A stretch of 64,000 nucleotides of DNA from Tetrahymena thermophila SB210 (lineage: Eukaryota; Ciliophora; Oligohymenophorea; Hymenostomatida; Tetrahymenidae): NCBI RefSeq assembly GCF_000189635.1, contig NW_002476396.1, positions 142,734-206,733 on the forward strand, written 5' to 3'. The notes below the pieces were generated by a model. The model saw nothing but the letters and a program-made list of their open reading frames with translations. It searched no databases and was not told the origin of the DNA. This document shows positions 12,331 through 23,900 of this stretch, piece by piece. How positions within the stretch are numbered: position 1 is the stretch's first letter; every line of letters starts with the position of its first letter. The position numbers and the translations under genes are program-made.

Positions 12331-12711
12331 TGCTATAAATAAAGTAGATTAATTAAATAAATAATTTGATTTTTTATCATAAAATCTTTGCTTTATGATA
12401 TTTTAATTAAACTAATTATGTAATTTCAGATATTAAATTTTTAATTTATAGTAGATTTTAATTTTATAATATAACATGTTTAATTATTTTTAAGAAAAAT
12501 GTTAATTAATTATTTAATAATCAAATAATTTCATACTAAAAATAAATAGAAGTAAAATCTTGGTTGGATTCCATAAAGTTAAAGGATATATGGTATGCGA
12601 TATGAATTTAATTGAAAAAATAAGCAAATTATATATATATATATATATTTATACATCAAAATTTTATGTAAGAAATAATTTTATTATAAGAAATATATTT
12701 ATTTAACTTAT

Positions 12712-14142
12712 TCAAATTAAAATAGCTAATTACATCATAAGTGCTAAAATTTAAAGGTTTGCAGAATTAGTATTGACATTAATACTTTAGGATTCTGATG
12801 TTTCCTTATCTTTCTTTCCTGAATTTTCATTGTTAATTGAAGATCCTGAATTGTTATTGTTGCCTGAAGAACCAGAATTGCTACTACCATTGCCTGAAGT
12901 ACCAGAATTGTTATTACTATTACCAGAAGAACCAGAGTTGCTACTGCTATTTCCTGATGATCCAGAATTACTGTTACTACCTGATGAACCTGAATTGGAT
13001 GATCCTTCCTTAACACATCCAGTTCCATCCTTTGTTGTGGCAACATTCCCTGTATATCCGTACTTGCATTCACATTTTGTACTGCTGTAATTTAAGCTGT
13101 CGGCATATTTATCAAAGCATTTACAAAAACCATGTCCGCCTTCTTCATTATAAGAATTTTCAGGACAGGCTTTGCATGTTGCAGCCTTAGCGTCAGGGCC
13201 AAATCCGCCAGCAAATTCTACAATATAGTAATTTTCAATACATGAATTACAACTAGTAATCTTTCCTCTTTCTTCACCAGTATTACAATCTCCACGATGA
13301 CATTGATTAGAGATAGTAAGCTCAGGACATTTTTCGCATTTACCTCCATAAGCAGCATTTATTCCATAGTATCCTTTTTTGCAAGCACATTTACCATCAT
13401 ATTTGGATGCATTTTCAGCACATGCTACTTCACATCCTGAAACTGCAGAACTATTAGATACTTACCCAGCATAACCTGCTTTACATTTACAAGTTTGAAC
13501 GCTTTCTGATAATTTTTCAGCTAGTCTATCCTCACAAGAGCAATTTGCAATTGATCCAACATCTGTTTATATAGTACTACCAGAGTATTCTGGGCATTTT
13601 GAGCATTAGGCTGCTGTACCAGCTTTTTCATCTGCAGCTTTAGTCATAAAGTAACCTGCTTAGCAGTTATTGCAAAATGAGGGATTTTTTCCAGTTTATT
13701 CCTTATCAGCAGGAATAGCTCCTTCGCTTCCGCAAGGTGAGCAAACTCTTTTACCACTAGAATTATCCCAATAGTAACCATATTCGCATTCTGTGCAAGC
13801 TTCAGCTTCAGTTTAGACATCTTCTAATTATCTTCTATTTATGGAATGATCAGGACATTTAGAGCAAGTAGCAGATTTTTCTTTAGTTGCTTTACCTGTA
13901 ACATAGTAATTGTTTTAACATTTTCTACAATCTCCAGCAGTAGCTTCAGGGTAAGTGTTATAATATAAACCAGGAAAAGAAGTAGTATTATCTGGGCATT
14001 TAAGGCATTTATCAGCACTCTCGCTATAGTATCCTGCCTTACAAACACATTTATCATCTTTTAGGAAACTATTTTCTGGGCATTGTTCTTCGGCTAAAGC
14101 AAATATACCTAACAAAGCAAACACTATCAATTATTTTTTCAT
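12712..14142 (-). CDS. Immobilization-antigen-like GPI surface protein, gene 3
   Basis: This is an intronless frame of 476 codons from ATG 14142 to TGA 12714-12712. The signal peptide reads MKKQLIVFALLGIFALAEEQ. The cysteine-rich body is collinear with genes 1 and 2 but clearly diverged. It includes YYVTGKAT, YFMTKAADE and CKCFDKYADSLNYSS segments shared across the array. The Ser/Gly/Asn linker before the GPI-type tail (SANLQILALMMQLAILI) is much longer than in genes 1 and 2 because of repeated SGSSGN-like units (coding region about 12830-12990). Spacing and orientation match the array. The role is inferred to be a surface coat antigen, possibly expressed alternatively to its neighbours. Confidence 0.85.
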
Positions 14143-17100
14143 TTTTTTTTAAACTTGAGATATTTAATTTTTAGATTGATTTTTAATTTGATTTTAATTA
14201 TAATTTTTATGTTTTATCTGTTTTGCAATTTATAATTGTTTGAAGACTTAATTATTTGCTTAATATACATATATACATACATATATGCAGTTTGAATCCA
14301 AAATTAATTTTAGAAAGTTATAAATTTGATAATTGCTTCATCATACAATTTGAAAAAGGCAGCAGTATTCAGTAATAGTTTGCGTATAATTTAACTGATT
14401 AATTTTTTAATAAATAAGTTGAGGTCTATTCGTTCTATTAATTTGATTATGTATGACTTCAGTACTTATTTTTAATAAAATTGCAAATTTAATAAACCAG
14501 CTGGAGAGTCAAATTTTTATTAAATTGTCTAAAATTAAGTGCATTAATTTATAATCAATAAACAAGTTAGCTCTCACTAAGCTAGTAAATCTTTGCTTGA
14601 AAATGAAATTTTGAATAAAAAAAATTGCACATTTATAATTTCATAATAGTAAACTAAATAATGAAGAATTTGTATTATATAAAGCGTAACTTAACAATTT
14701 ACGAATAATAATAATAATAATATTCTCTTTAACTATAACTCTTTATCAAGATATGAAATAAAGATATTTTCATCAATAAAAATGAATAGATAGTAATAGT
14801 TAATCAAGTAACAATTATTTATCTGTGTTTGTTTAAGCTATTTAGAATGCATATATTAGATCTATTAGAAAATACTTAATTTTAAAGAAATTAATTTTTT
14901 TTTTTGACATTATAATAATATCTTTTATAAAAAATAATATAAATAAATAAATATTTTTCACCAGGGATATTAATAAATCATTTTAATTAACTTTATTTAT
15001 TTTAGAAAACTAAATAATAAAAATTTTTATAATACGTGATACATATAAAAGTAACCCACCCCCTATAAAGGAATCGCGCTATCTTATTATAAGTCTTTTT
15101 AAAAAATATTGATTGATACTTCTTTATATAATTTACTTGTATTTTTTAAATGTATTCCAATTAATTTGCTCAGTCAGTCAGTATTTATTAGCAAAAATTT
15201 ATTAATTTACAATCAGCAAGATTAATCAGAAACTAATTAATTAATACTAATGAGTTAGCTTAATATAACTTGATAAAATTAATTAATTATTTTTCTTCAA
15301 TTTATTTAGTACTAACTAACTATCTTATTGATTTATTTACTTATGATTTTGTTAGTTATAGTTCATTTTGATATCTAGTTTTAATCAATACAAAATTTAG
15401 CTTGTAATATTTTTTTAGCTTTCGCTCAAATAGCTTTGAGATAACCAAAAATATTAAATAAAATAATTATTATAATTACAAGATAAATTTCATTATTTTA
15501 TTTTAAAATTTTACTTGATTAGAAATGGCATAAATTAAATTCAGAGTATTTTTTGAAGCAATATGAACAATAATATAAGTAGTTGGTATTATAAAAATAA
15601 GAGAGAGAAAAATAAAATATAGGTTATTTTACATGCGTAATAGATAATCAAAAAAATATTTTATCTAAGTGAGGATATTATGCTTTATTTATCCTTGATT
15701 AAAGCCATATTAACAATATTTTGTTGATATTTATTCAATATAAACAAAGATATTTTTTATATTAGAGCCATAGTAAGTTTTAAAATGTGCAAAAGATCAA
15801 AAAAATATTCATTTTTTGAATAAAATTTCTAATGAACATGATCTGGTCAAATAAAAGGAACAGTGAAAAATGATGATTAAAACCCTTTAAATTCTTATGA
15901 CTTAAATTTAAATAGCTATAAGAAGCTGATTATAAACAAATTTATAAATTTTTTTAACAAATAAAACAGTAAAAGATTATGTTAAATAATACAGCGAAAG
16001 CGAAGCTGTTTTATTATTGATCAAAAAATTTACTAGTAATTTAATTAGTAATAATATTCTGAACACAATTTAATCTATTAAATTAACATATAATTTCATG
16101 TATAGGTATATTAAAATTATAATTAACTAGCGTAACTATTAAAATTTTACTTATCAGTCTCATTTTTTTAAAGTAAAAATGGAGTATTTATTCTATCTTT
16201 TTGTTCACTTTTATTTTATTAACCAAAAAAAAAGTTAAAGTTTATTTATTAACTTCTCTCATATTAATATATGAATGTTTGTTGTATGTATGTATTACTA
16301 ATCAAAATCAACTATTACTGAAACAAACATTTACAAGCTTTAATTATTCAAACATATAAAATAAATGAATGAAAATTAATAATTTGTTTCATGCAAATTA
16401 TTCTACTTAAATTTAGTTATAGTCAATACCTTTAATATTACATTTTTATTAGAAGATAATTATTTCAGCTATTTTAATTATGAGCTAACTATCTTCTTTA
16501 TTTAATGTAAATTTTAGAAAATATTAACAAACCAAAAAATGTTTCTTTTGGTATCTATGGATGGATAGTCCATCTAATTTTATCTTATTCCTTACTAAAC
16601 AAAATAGTTTTAAAATACAAGAGACATTAGTATCTAAATATTTCTAAAATCAACAAAATCAAAACAAAAAAATAGCATATAATTTGGTTAAGCAAACAAG
16701 CTTTTAAATACTAAGTAAAAAATATTTATATTACATTTGATTGAAATTTTTGCTTTCAACTAGTATCATAATTAATCAAAATTAATGAATGTAAAAAATA
16801 ATTAAAAATAATTAAATTAATGTAATCAATATCAACTATTACCTAATAAAAATGTATGATTAATTTTGAAAATATTCTTGAATGGAAATCAATTATTTGT
16901 CCATCATTTATTCATAGTAAATTAAAGCAAGTACTTGTTTATAAATCTTACATTTGAATGAGTTCATGCTAATAGATAGTAAACATAACTAAGAAATCTA
17001 AATCATTACTAAATCCTTTAAAATCATTATTTTCAAAAATTATTATTCTATCTGCTGGTTATTTCAAAAAGTAGTGTTTTTATCTGTCAAAACTTAAATA

Positions 17101-17915
17101 TTTAGTTTTTTGATTTAATTTCTTTTTCAACTTACAGATATTTTTATACAAATCACTTTATTTTATCTTCCATATTTTTGCTTGCTTGCTTTCTTTCTTT
17201 CTTTCTTTCTTTCTTTTTGATTATATTGTAGAGTAAAATTCTCAAAAACAAATAATGATTAGTGATTTAGACAGGGTTCTTTAAGGGTTTTTTGATTGCT
17301 TTAAATGTAAATGTTAGTTCTTCTTCATATTTATTTCTGAGACTTTCATTTTATTTAGATGATGTTGAATTAATCAAGAAAAAAAATGAATTTGATTGCT
17401 AAAAACAAATAAATTCTAACTAACTATTATCTTTAAGTACAAAATTAGTATGCTGCGATGTGAGTCTGTCTGTCTGTCTTCTCTTAATATTTTAATAGTT
17501 TTTTATTTCTTTATTTACATCCTTAATATTACCTTCATCTTAATAGCAATTAATTACTTCTACTTTAGTAATATAAAATTGCAATAATTTTTAGTGTTTT
17601 TTTGAAGATAGTAATTTCAGCTTTTTTTAATATAAATAAGTAGAAAATCTAAATAATTAATTTTTAAAGTAATGAAATAATCTTATAATTAAAGTATTTA
17701 AGTTGAACTTTTAAAATCATATTGTAAATCTAATAAATAATAAATATCTAAAATATCTTCATCTTAATCAATGTTTTAATTAACTTAATTTTGTTTTTAA
17801 AAATAAATGCTGAATTCATTTAAAAAAATATCTTAATTACTTTCATAAGTAGCAAGACACTCACACATACATGCATAAAAATACTTTGAAAATATTAATT
17901 GATGTATTAAAAATT
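14143..17915. other. Spacer between antigen genes 3 and 4
   Basis: The part next to gene 3 (to about 14800) is recognisably the same upstream region as for genes 1 and 2. Beyond that the sequence is more diverged and I see no gene. Features are a TACATATATACA tract at 14268-14287, the G/C pair at 14964-15063, a (TTTC)n run at about 17188-17215 and a (GTCT)n run at 17464-17478. Confidence 0.5.
14964..15063 (-). promoter_or_regulatory. Conserved G-run/C-run pair upstream of antigen gene 3
   Basis: GGG at 14964-14966 is followed 88 bases later by CCCACCCCC at 15055-15063. This is the most diverged of the four pairs, but order and spacing are kept. It lies about 820-920 bp upstream of the gene 3 ATG. 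Confidence 0.3.
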
Positions 17916-19367
17916 TCATATTAATATAGCGAATAATATCATAAAAGCTAAAACTTAAAGTTATTTAGAAGATGTTTTAACATCAGCGTTTTATGATTCT
18001 TAGGCTTTATCTTTATTTTCAGTAGATCCAGAATTATTATTATTATTATTGCTATTATTATTATTATTATTTCCAGAAGTTCCAGAATTAGTATTATTAT
18101 TATTGGAAGATCCACTATTACCATTGCTACCATTGGATTATGAATTGTTATTGCTATTAGAAGATCCAGAATTGTTGTCGCCTTTTTCGGTAGATTCTGG
18201 CTCATCTGATTCTTTTACACAACCAGGCCCGTCTTTAGATGTTGCAACATTTCCGGTATATCCATATTTGCATTTACACTCAGTGACTGACCAATTTAAA
18301 TCTGAAGCATTCTTATCAAAACATTAGCACCAGCCTAAAGATCCTTCTGATAAATATGAATTTTTAGGGCAAGGAACACATTTAGCTCCATGAGCATCAT
18401 CACCAAACCCACCAGCTTTCTCAATGCCGTAGTAGTTTTCTATACATGCGTAACATTATTTAACATCACCATATTTACCAGTATTGCAAGTATCTGTTCC
18501 AACGCATGGAGTAGATATAGCAAAATCAGGACATTTCTAACAAGTTTAGCCATAAGAAGCGTCTTTTCCGTAATAACCTTTATTACATGTACATTTTCCA
18601 TCTTTGTATGAAGCATTAGTTCCACAAGCAATTTGACATCCAATAGTATCTTTGGATGAATTTTTAGCAACCTCTCCTGCATATCCTTATTTACATTAGC
18701 AAGAAGATACAGTTGAAGATAACTCTTCTGCATTACGATCAAAGCATCTGCAATTTTCAATTGAACCTACAAAAGATTATTTTGCAGATTAAGAAAATGG
18801 TGGGCATTACACACATTCAGCAGATTTACCAGCATCTTTATCTGCACTCTTAGTCATATAGTAATTAAATGTACAAATATTGCATTGAGAAGCATCTACA
18901 CCTGAATTTTTGGGGTCTGATGGAGTTGAACCGTTATCTCCGCAAGATTTGCAAACCTTCTTACCATCAGAAGTATTCCAATAATAACCTTCATCACAGG
19001 AATCACAAGCTTCACTCTCTTTTCTGGCGTAAGACTATTATATACCAGCAATAGAATTATTTTCACATTTAGAACAAGTTGCAGCAGAATCTGAGGTAGC
19101 ATCTTTAGAAACGAAGTAAAATTTTTAACAATACTTGCATGCTGAAACATTGATGCCAGGTCCAGTATTATAACTAAGACCTTAACCTTTTAATGAATTA
19201 GTATTTTCAGGGCATTACTTGCAATCGTCAGCGCTATTACCGTAATATCCTTCAAGGCAAGCACACTTACCAGAAAAATCTATCTCACTGTTTGGTGGGC
19301 ATTTAAGATTTGTATCAGCTAAAGTACTGATAAAGAACAAAGCAAGAATTAAGCAGAGTTTTCTCAT
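17916..19367 (-). CDS. Immobilization-antigen-like GPI surface protein, gene 4
   Basis: This is an intronless frame of 483 codons from ATG 19367 to TGA 17918-17916. The signal peptide (MRKLCLILALFFISTLADTN) differs from genes 1-3, and the body is the most diverged of the four, but the order of CxxC blocks is the same: YYGNSADDC, YYWNTSDGKKVC, YYMTKSADKD and CKCKYGYTGNVAT. A long linker rich in Asn, Ser and Gly includes runs of 6-7 consecutive Asn codons (AAT repeats, about 18040-18085). It ends in a hydrophobic GPI-type tail (LQVLAFMILFAILI). This gene is likely the oldest branch and the right-hand border of the array in this window. Confidence 0.84.
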
Positions 19368-20936
19368 ATTTTTTCGATTTTATTATTTTTAATTTAATTT
19401 GAATTATAAATTTTTACTATTGGATGCGCCAGTATTTAAAAGAGAATGTTCTCTTTATAAAACTAAATTTATAGAGGTAGATTTTAATAATTGGTTCTAA
19501 TTTATTCAGTAAGATAGATTTCTTAAATTAATTAACTTTAAAAGTTAATTAATATCAAGTAATACTTTCGTAACTTTAGCTGGCAGATTTTTTAATTACT
19601 AAATTTAAATCTTGTCATATATTAATTTTTTTTTTGGATCTTGATTTATTATCCTTAAATGATAGTAAAATAGATTGTCATACAAAATAAGAGCTTGAAA
19701 ATTTTACTTTTTAAAATTAAATGCAAGTAGATCGCTACATTTTTAGATGACAAATAAATTCCCTTATATATTTGTAAAATGTGTGAGTATAAAATTTATA
19801 AACAACACTCAAATTTTGTTAAAAGCTAAATAGCATCAATATTATTTGAAAATGCTTTTGAAGAATTCTATTTATAAAAGCTCATTAAAATATAACTTTG
19901 CGTTTTACTAGTAATAATTTAATAGTCTTAATAGATGACTAAAAAAACTACTTTCAAGCATGCGTCAAAGAAATTTAATCTTAGTGATAGTTATATAAAT
20001 AACATTCATTAATACGCAAGCTATAAATTTAGTTTTAATAATTTTAGAGAGCAAACTACTAGACTCATATAAGTAAATATTAACTAGTAAATAAATCAGT
20101 TAGTGATTAATTTTCAAAAGTATAAATAGATTATTTTTAAAATATCTCTCCTAAATTTTCTAAAGTAAGTGTTAAGATTAAGCAGATCTATAATACTTTA
20201 ATATTTGCAAAATTTTACAAATTAATTTAAGATAAAACATTGAATACCTTTTAAATAGGTAATAATTTTGGATCAAGTACTGAAACTTAAATTTTGCTCT
20301 TTTTAATTTTGTGAATTCTAATTTTTAACAAATTTAGAATGTAATTTTTAACAATTCAAATCTTAGTTATACATTTGTTTCATTTATACAATTATATTGC
20401 ATAAAAATAAAATAATTTTTATTATTTAATATTTGTTGAGTTGATATCTTAAAAAGCTTTATCATAATATTAAAATGGCTAAATTTTTGTTTTTTTATTA
20501 CAAAAAAAATGAATTATAAATCGTTTTTTATTAGTTAAGAAAAAAAATTTTATTATATCAAATTACTTTTTAAAAAAATCTTTATAATTTAATATATAGT
20601 AATTCTCGTATAATAATTTCTTTAGTAAGAAATATACATTTAATAGAATAATATATATTATTAAATAAATTAAAAAAAATAAAAAAATTTTTGAAGCAGA
20701 TTTTTGACACCCAAAAAATTTTCAAAAATTTATGGGGGGGGGGGGTGTTAATATATGAGAACTTACAGTATTTACACATGTAAATAATAATAATAAATCT
20801 ATACACAAAAATCTATATTTTAGGTTAATTTATCTGATAACAGAATATTCAAGTATAAAACATATTATATTAATTAAAGTATTCAAATAAAAAAATTTAT
20901 TTATAATAATCCATCCGTCTTCATTTCACCAGTTTT
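19368..20936. other. Boundary between antigen array and LRR genes
   Basis: No gene is visible. The 600 bp upstream of gene 4 presumably hold its promoter. A pure run of 12 G lies at 20734-20745, very unusual in this base composition. From about 20820 the sequence resembles 26990-27070, marking the start of the duplicated 3' flank shared by LRR genes A and B. Confidence 0.5.
20734..20745. repeat. Poly-G run (12 G)
   Basis: Twelve consecutive G stand in a stretch that is otherwise nearly all A and T, between antigen gene 4 and LRR gene A. It could be a slippage-prone tract, a structural element, or a sequence-length artefact. No function is assigned. Confidence 0.8.
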
Positions 20937-23900
20937 TCAATATTTTATTTTTAAGCCAACTAATCTTTTTGATTTAAGGCATTTTACTTTCAATTATTTT
21001 GGTTTCATGATATCGTTGTTACTTTTTATAAATTAGTATAAATATAAAATTTTAAATCAATAAATAACTCAAATAAATGTTAGTTAGCAGAATAAAAAAA
21101 AGAAAAAATAAATGAAATAAAAAACAAATTAATAAATAGATAGATAGATAGTTTTAAATTAATTCAAAAATATCACAATTTAAAACAAATAAACTATTTA
21201 TTTTAACTAAAAATCAAGATAAAGTTTTAAATCAATAAATAATTCAAATAAATGTTAGTTAGCAGAATAAAAAAAAGAAAAATAAATATTTAAAAATATA
21301 GTTTTAAATTAATTTTGAAATAGAAAAATATCACAATTCAAAACAAATAAACTATTTTTACTAAAGATCAAGTGTCAAAATTAAGAGATTAGTGCACTTT
21401 CCTAAACTAGAAACTAAGTCTGATGATCCTTAATCACCAATTTAATTATCCCTTTTTAAATATCCAAGAAAAAATAAAGTGTTAATTTGTTAGTTAAAAG
21501 GATGAAAAATTTTAATATTAAGAAATTAATAATAAAAGTAAAATTTGAAACTGAAAAAATAAGATAAATTAACAAGCAAACAGACAAAGAAGAAAATATA
21601 TAAAAAACACAAGCAGAATTTAAAAAAAGAAAAATAAATGAAATCTTAAGAAAATAAATCAATAAATTGTTTAAATTATTTTTTTATTCAAAAATATCAC
21701 AATCCACAACAAAGATATAAACTGTTTTTACCTAAGATTAAGTGTCAAATTCTAGAGATTAGTGAACTTTACTAAACTAGAACTTAAGCCTGATATGCCT
21801 TTATCGCTAATTGAATTTCCACTTTTGAAATATTGTAGAAAAAATATATAGTTAATTAGATAGTTAGTTAGAAGGATGAAAACAATGAAGATAACAAATA
21901 AAGTGTTTTTACCAAAATTTAAGTGTCAGTTTTGAGAGAATAGTGCACTTTTCTAAACCAGAACCTAATCCTAATGTACCTATATCACCAATTGAATTTT
22001 CACTTTTAAAATATTGAAAAAAAAATTTAAGTTAATTAGTAATCTATAAGAAAAAATTAAAATATGAAATTATAAGAAATAAATTAATCAATTAATTAAT
22101 AATAAAAGCAAAACTTGAATATGAAAAAATTAGTTAAATTAACAAACAAACAAATAATTAATTTAATAAAAAACTCAATCATTAAAAAAAAAAAATAGAT
22201 GAATACAAAAAAAGATAATAAATAAATTAATTAATTATAAGAGTTAATTAGTAAGTTATATTTTTTTAAATTCATTTTTATATTCAAAAATATCACAATC
22301 CAAAATAAATAAACTATTTTTACATCAGATTAAGTGTCAAATTTGAGAGATTAGTGCACTTTCCTAAACCAGAACCTAAGTCTGATGCACCAATTTCCTT
22401 AATTGAATTTGATCTGTTTAAATATTTAAGAAATAATTAATTAATTAGTTAATAAGAAAAAATATTAAATAAAAAGAAATGATTTAATTAATTAATAAAA
22501 AAAGCAAAACTTGAAAATGAAAAAAGAATTTAAATTAATTAATAAACAAAAACACAAGCAGAATAAAAAAAAGAAAAGAAATTAAATAAAAATTTAATAA
22601 ATCAATTAAAAGAGTTTGTTGGCTTTATTGTTTTCAATTCATTTTTATATTCAAAAATATCACAATCCAAAATAAATAAATTGTTTTTACTCTAGGTCAA
22701 GTGTCAAATTCTAGAGATTCTTGCACTTCCCTAAACCAGAACCTAAACCTGATGTACCTTCATCACCAAAACAATTTTAACTTTTTAAATATTGAAGAAA
22801 AAATAAAGAGTTAATTAATTAGTTAGGTAAAAGGAAAAAATGAAGAAATAATAAGAAATTAATTAATAATAAAAGAAAATTTGAAAATGAAAAAATGAGT
22901 TAATTTAACAAACAAGCAAATAAATGAAAAAAAACACAAATAGAATAAATTTTACTAAAGTAAAAGTGTCAAATTTGAGAGATGAGTGCACTTTCCTAAG
23001 CCAGAACCTAAGTCTGATGCACCAATTTCACTAATTAAATTTCCACTTTTTAAAGAAAACATAAATTGTTAATAAGTTAGTTAAAAGGTAAAATTAAGTA
23101 AAATATGAAATAATAAGAAATTAATTAATTAAAAAATAAAACTAAAAAATGAAATGGGTTATATTAATTCAATCAAATAAAAAGCTAATATATTAATTAA
23201 TTAAAAGAGTTCTTTTTTTACTCTAGATTAAGTGCCAAATTTGAGAGATTAGTGCACTTTCCTAAACCAGAAGCTAAGTTTGATATACCTTCATCATCAA
23301 TAGAATTTCCACTTTTTAAGTATTGAAGAAACAATAATTAATTAATTAATTAGTTAAAAGGACAAAATGAAGAAAAAAATATGAAATAATAAGACAGACA
23401 TTAATAAATCAATAATAAAAGCAAAACTAGAAAATGAAAAAATAAAAAATAAATCAAATAAAAAACTATTAAATAAATAAATTAAAATAGTTAGTTAGTT
23501 TTTTTTGTTTTAAATTCATTTTTATAAAACAGATAAATTTTTTTTACTCTATATTGAGTCTCAAGCATGAGAGATTAGTGCAATTTCCTAAACCAGAAAC
23601 CAAGCTTGATGCACCTTCACCGCCAATTGAATTAACACTTTTTAAATATTTTAGAAAAAATATATTATAGTAAATTAATTAGTTAGAAAGATGAAGAAAA
23701 AATATGAAATAATAAGAAGTTAACTTTTTATAAATTTGAAATTGAAAAAACGAATTAGATTAACAAAAAAACACACAAGTAGAATAAAATAAAATAAATA
23801 AAATAAAAATCTAAGAAATAAAAAAATTAAATCAAATAAATTTGATTTACCTTAGAAAAAGTTTTAAATTCTAGAGATTAGTGCACTTTCCTAAAGCAGA

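Larger units (their letters stand above)
9430..12711. other. Spacer between antigen genes 2 and 3
   Basis: No complete gene is seen. The first 400 bp repeat the region upstream of gene 1. The G-run/C-run pair lies at 10214-10315. A spacer segment is directly duplicated at 10466-10812. The module then follows the order seen at 5818-7760, including a diverged copy of the plus-strand remnant at about 12190-12330. A (TA)n run lies at 12630-12650. Confidence 0.55.

Noticed and set aside
12830-13090. Plus-strand open frame rich in Pro, Glu and Leu opposite antigen gene 3
   Set aside because: It is the reverse of the Ser/Gly/Asn linker codons of gene 3 and has no support of its own. The same applies to the frame at 18049-18327 opposite gene 4.
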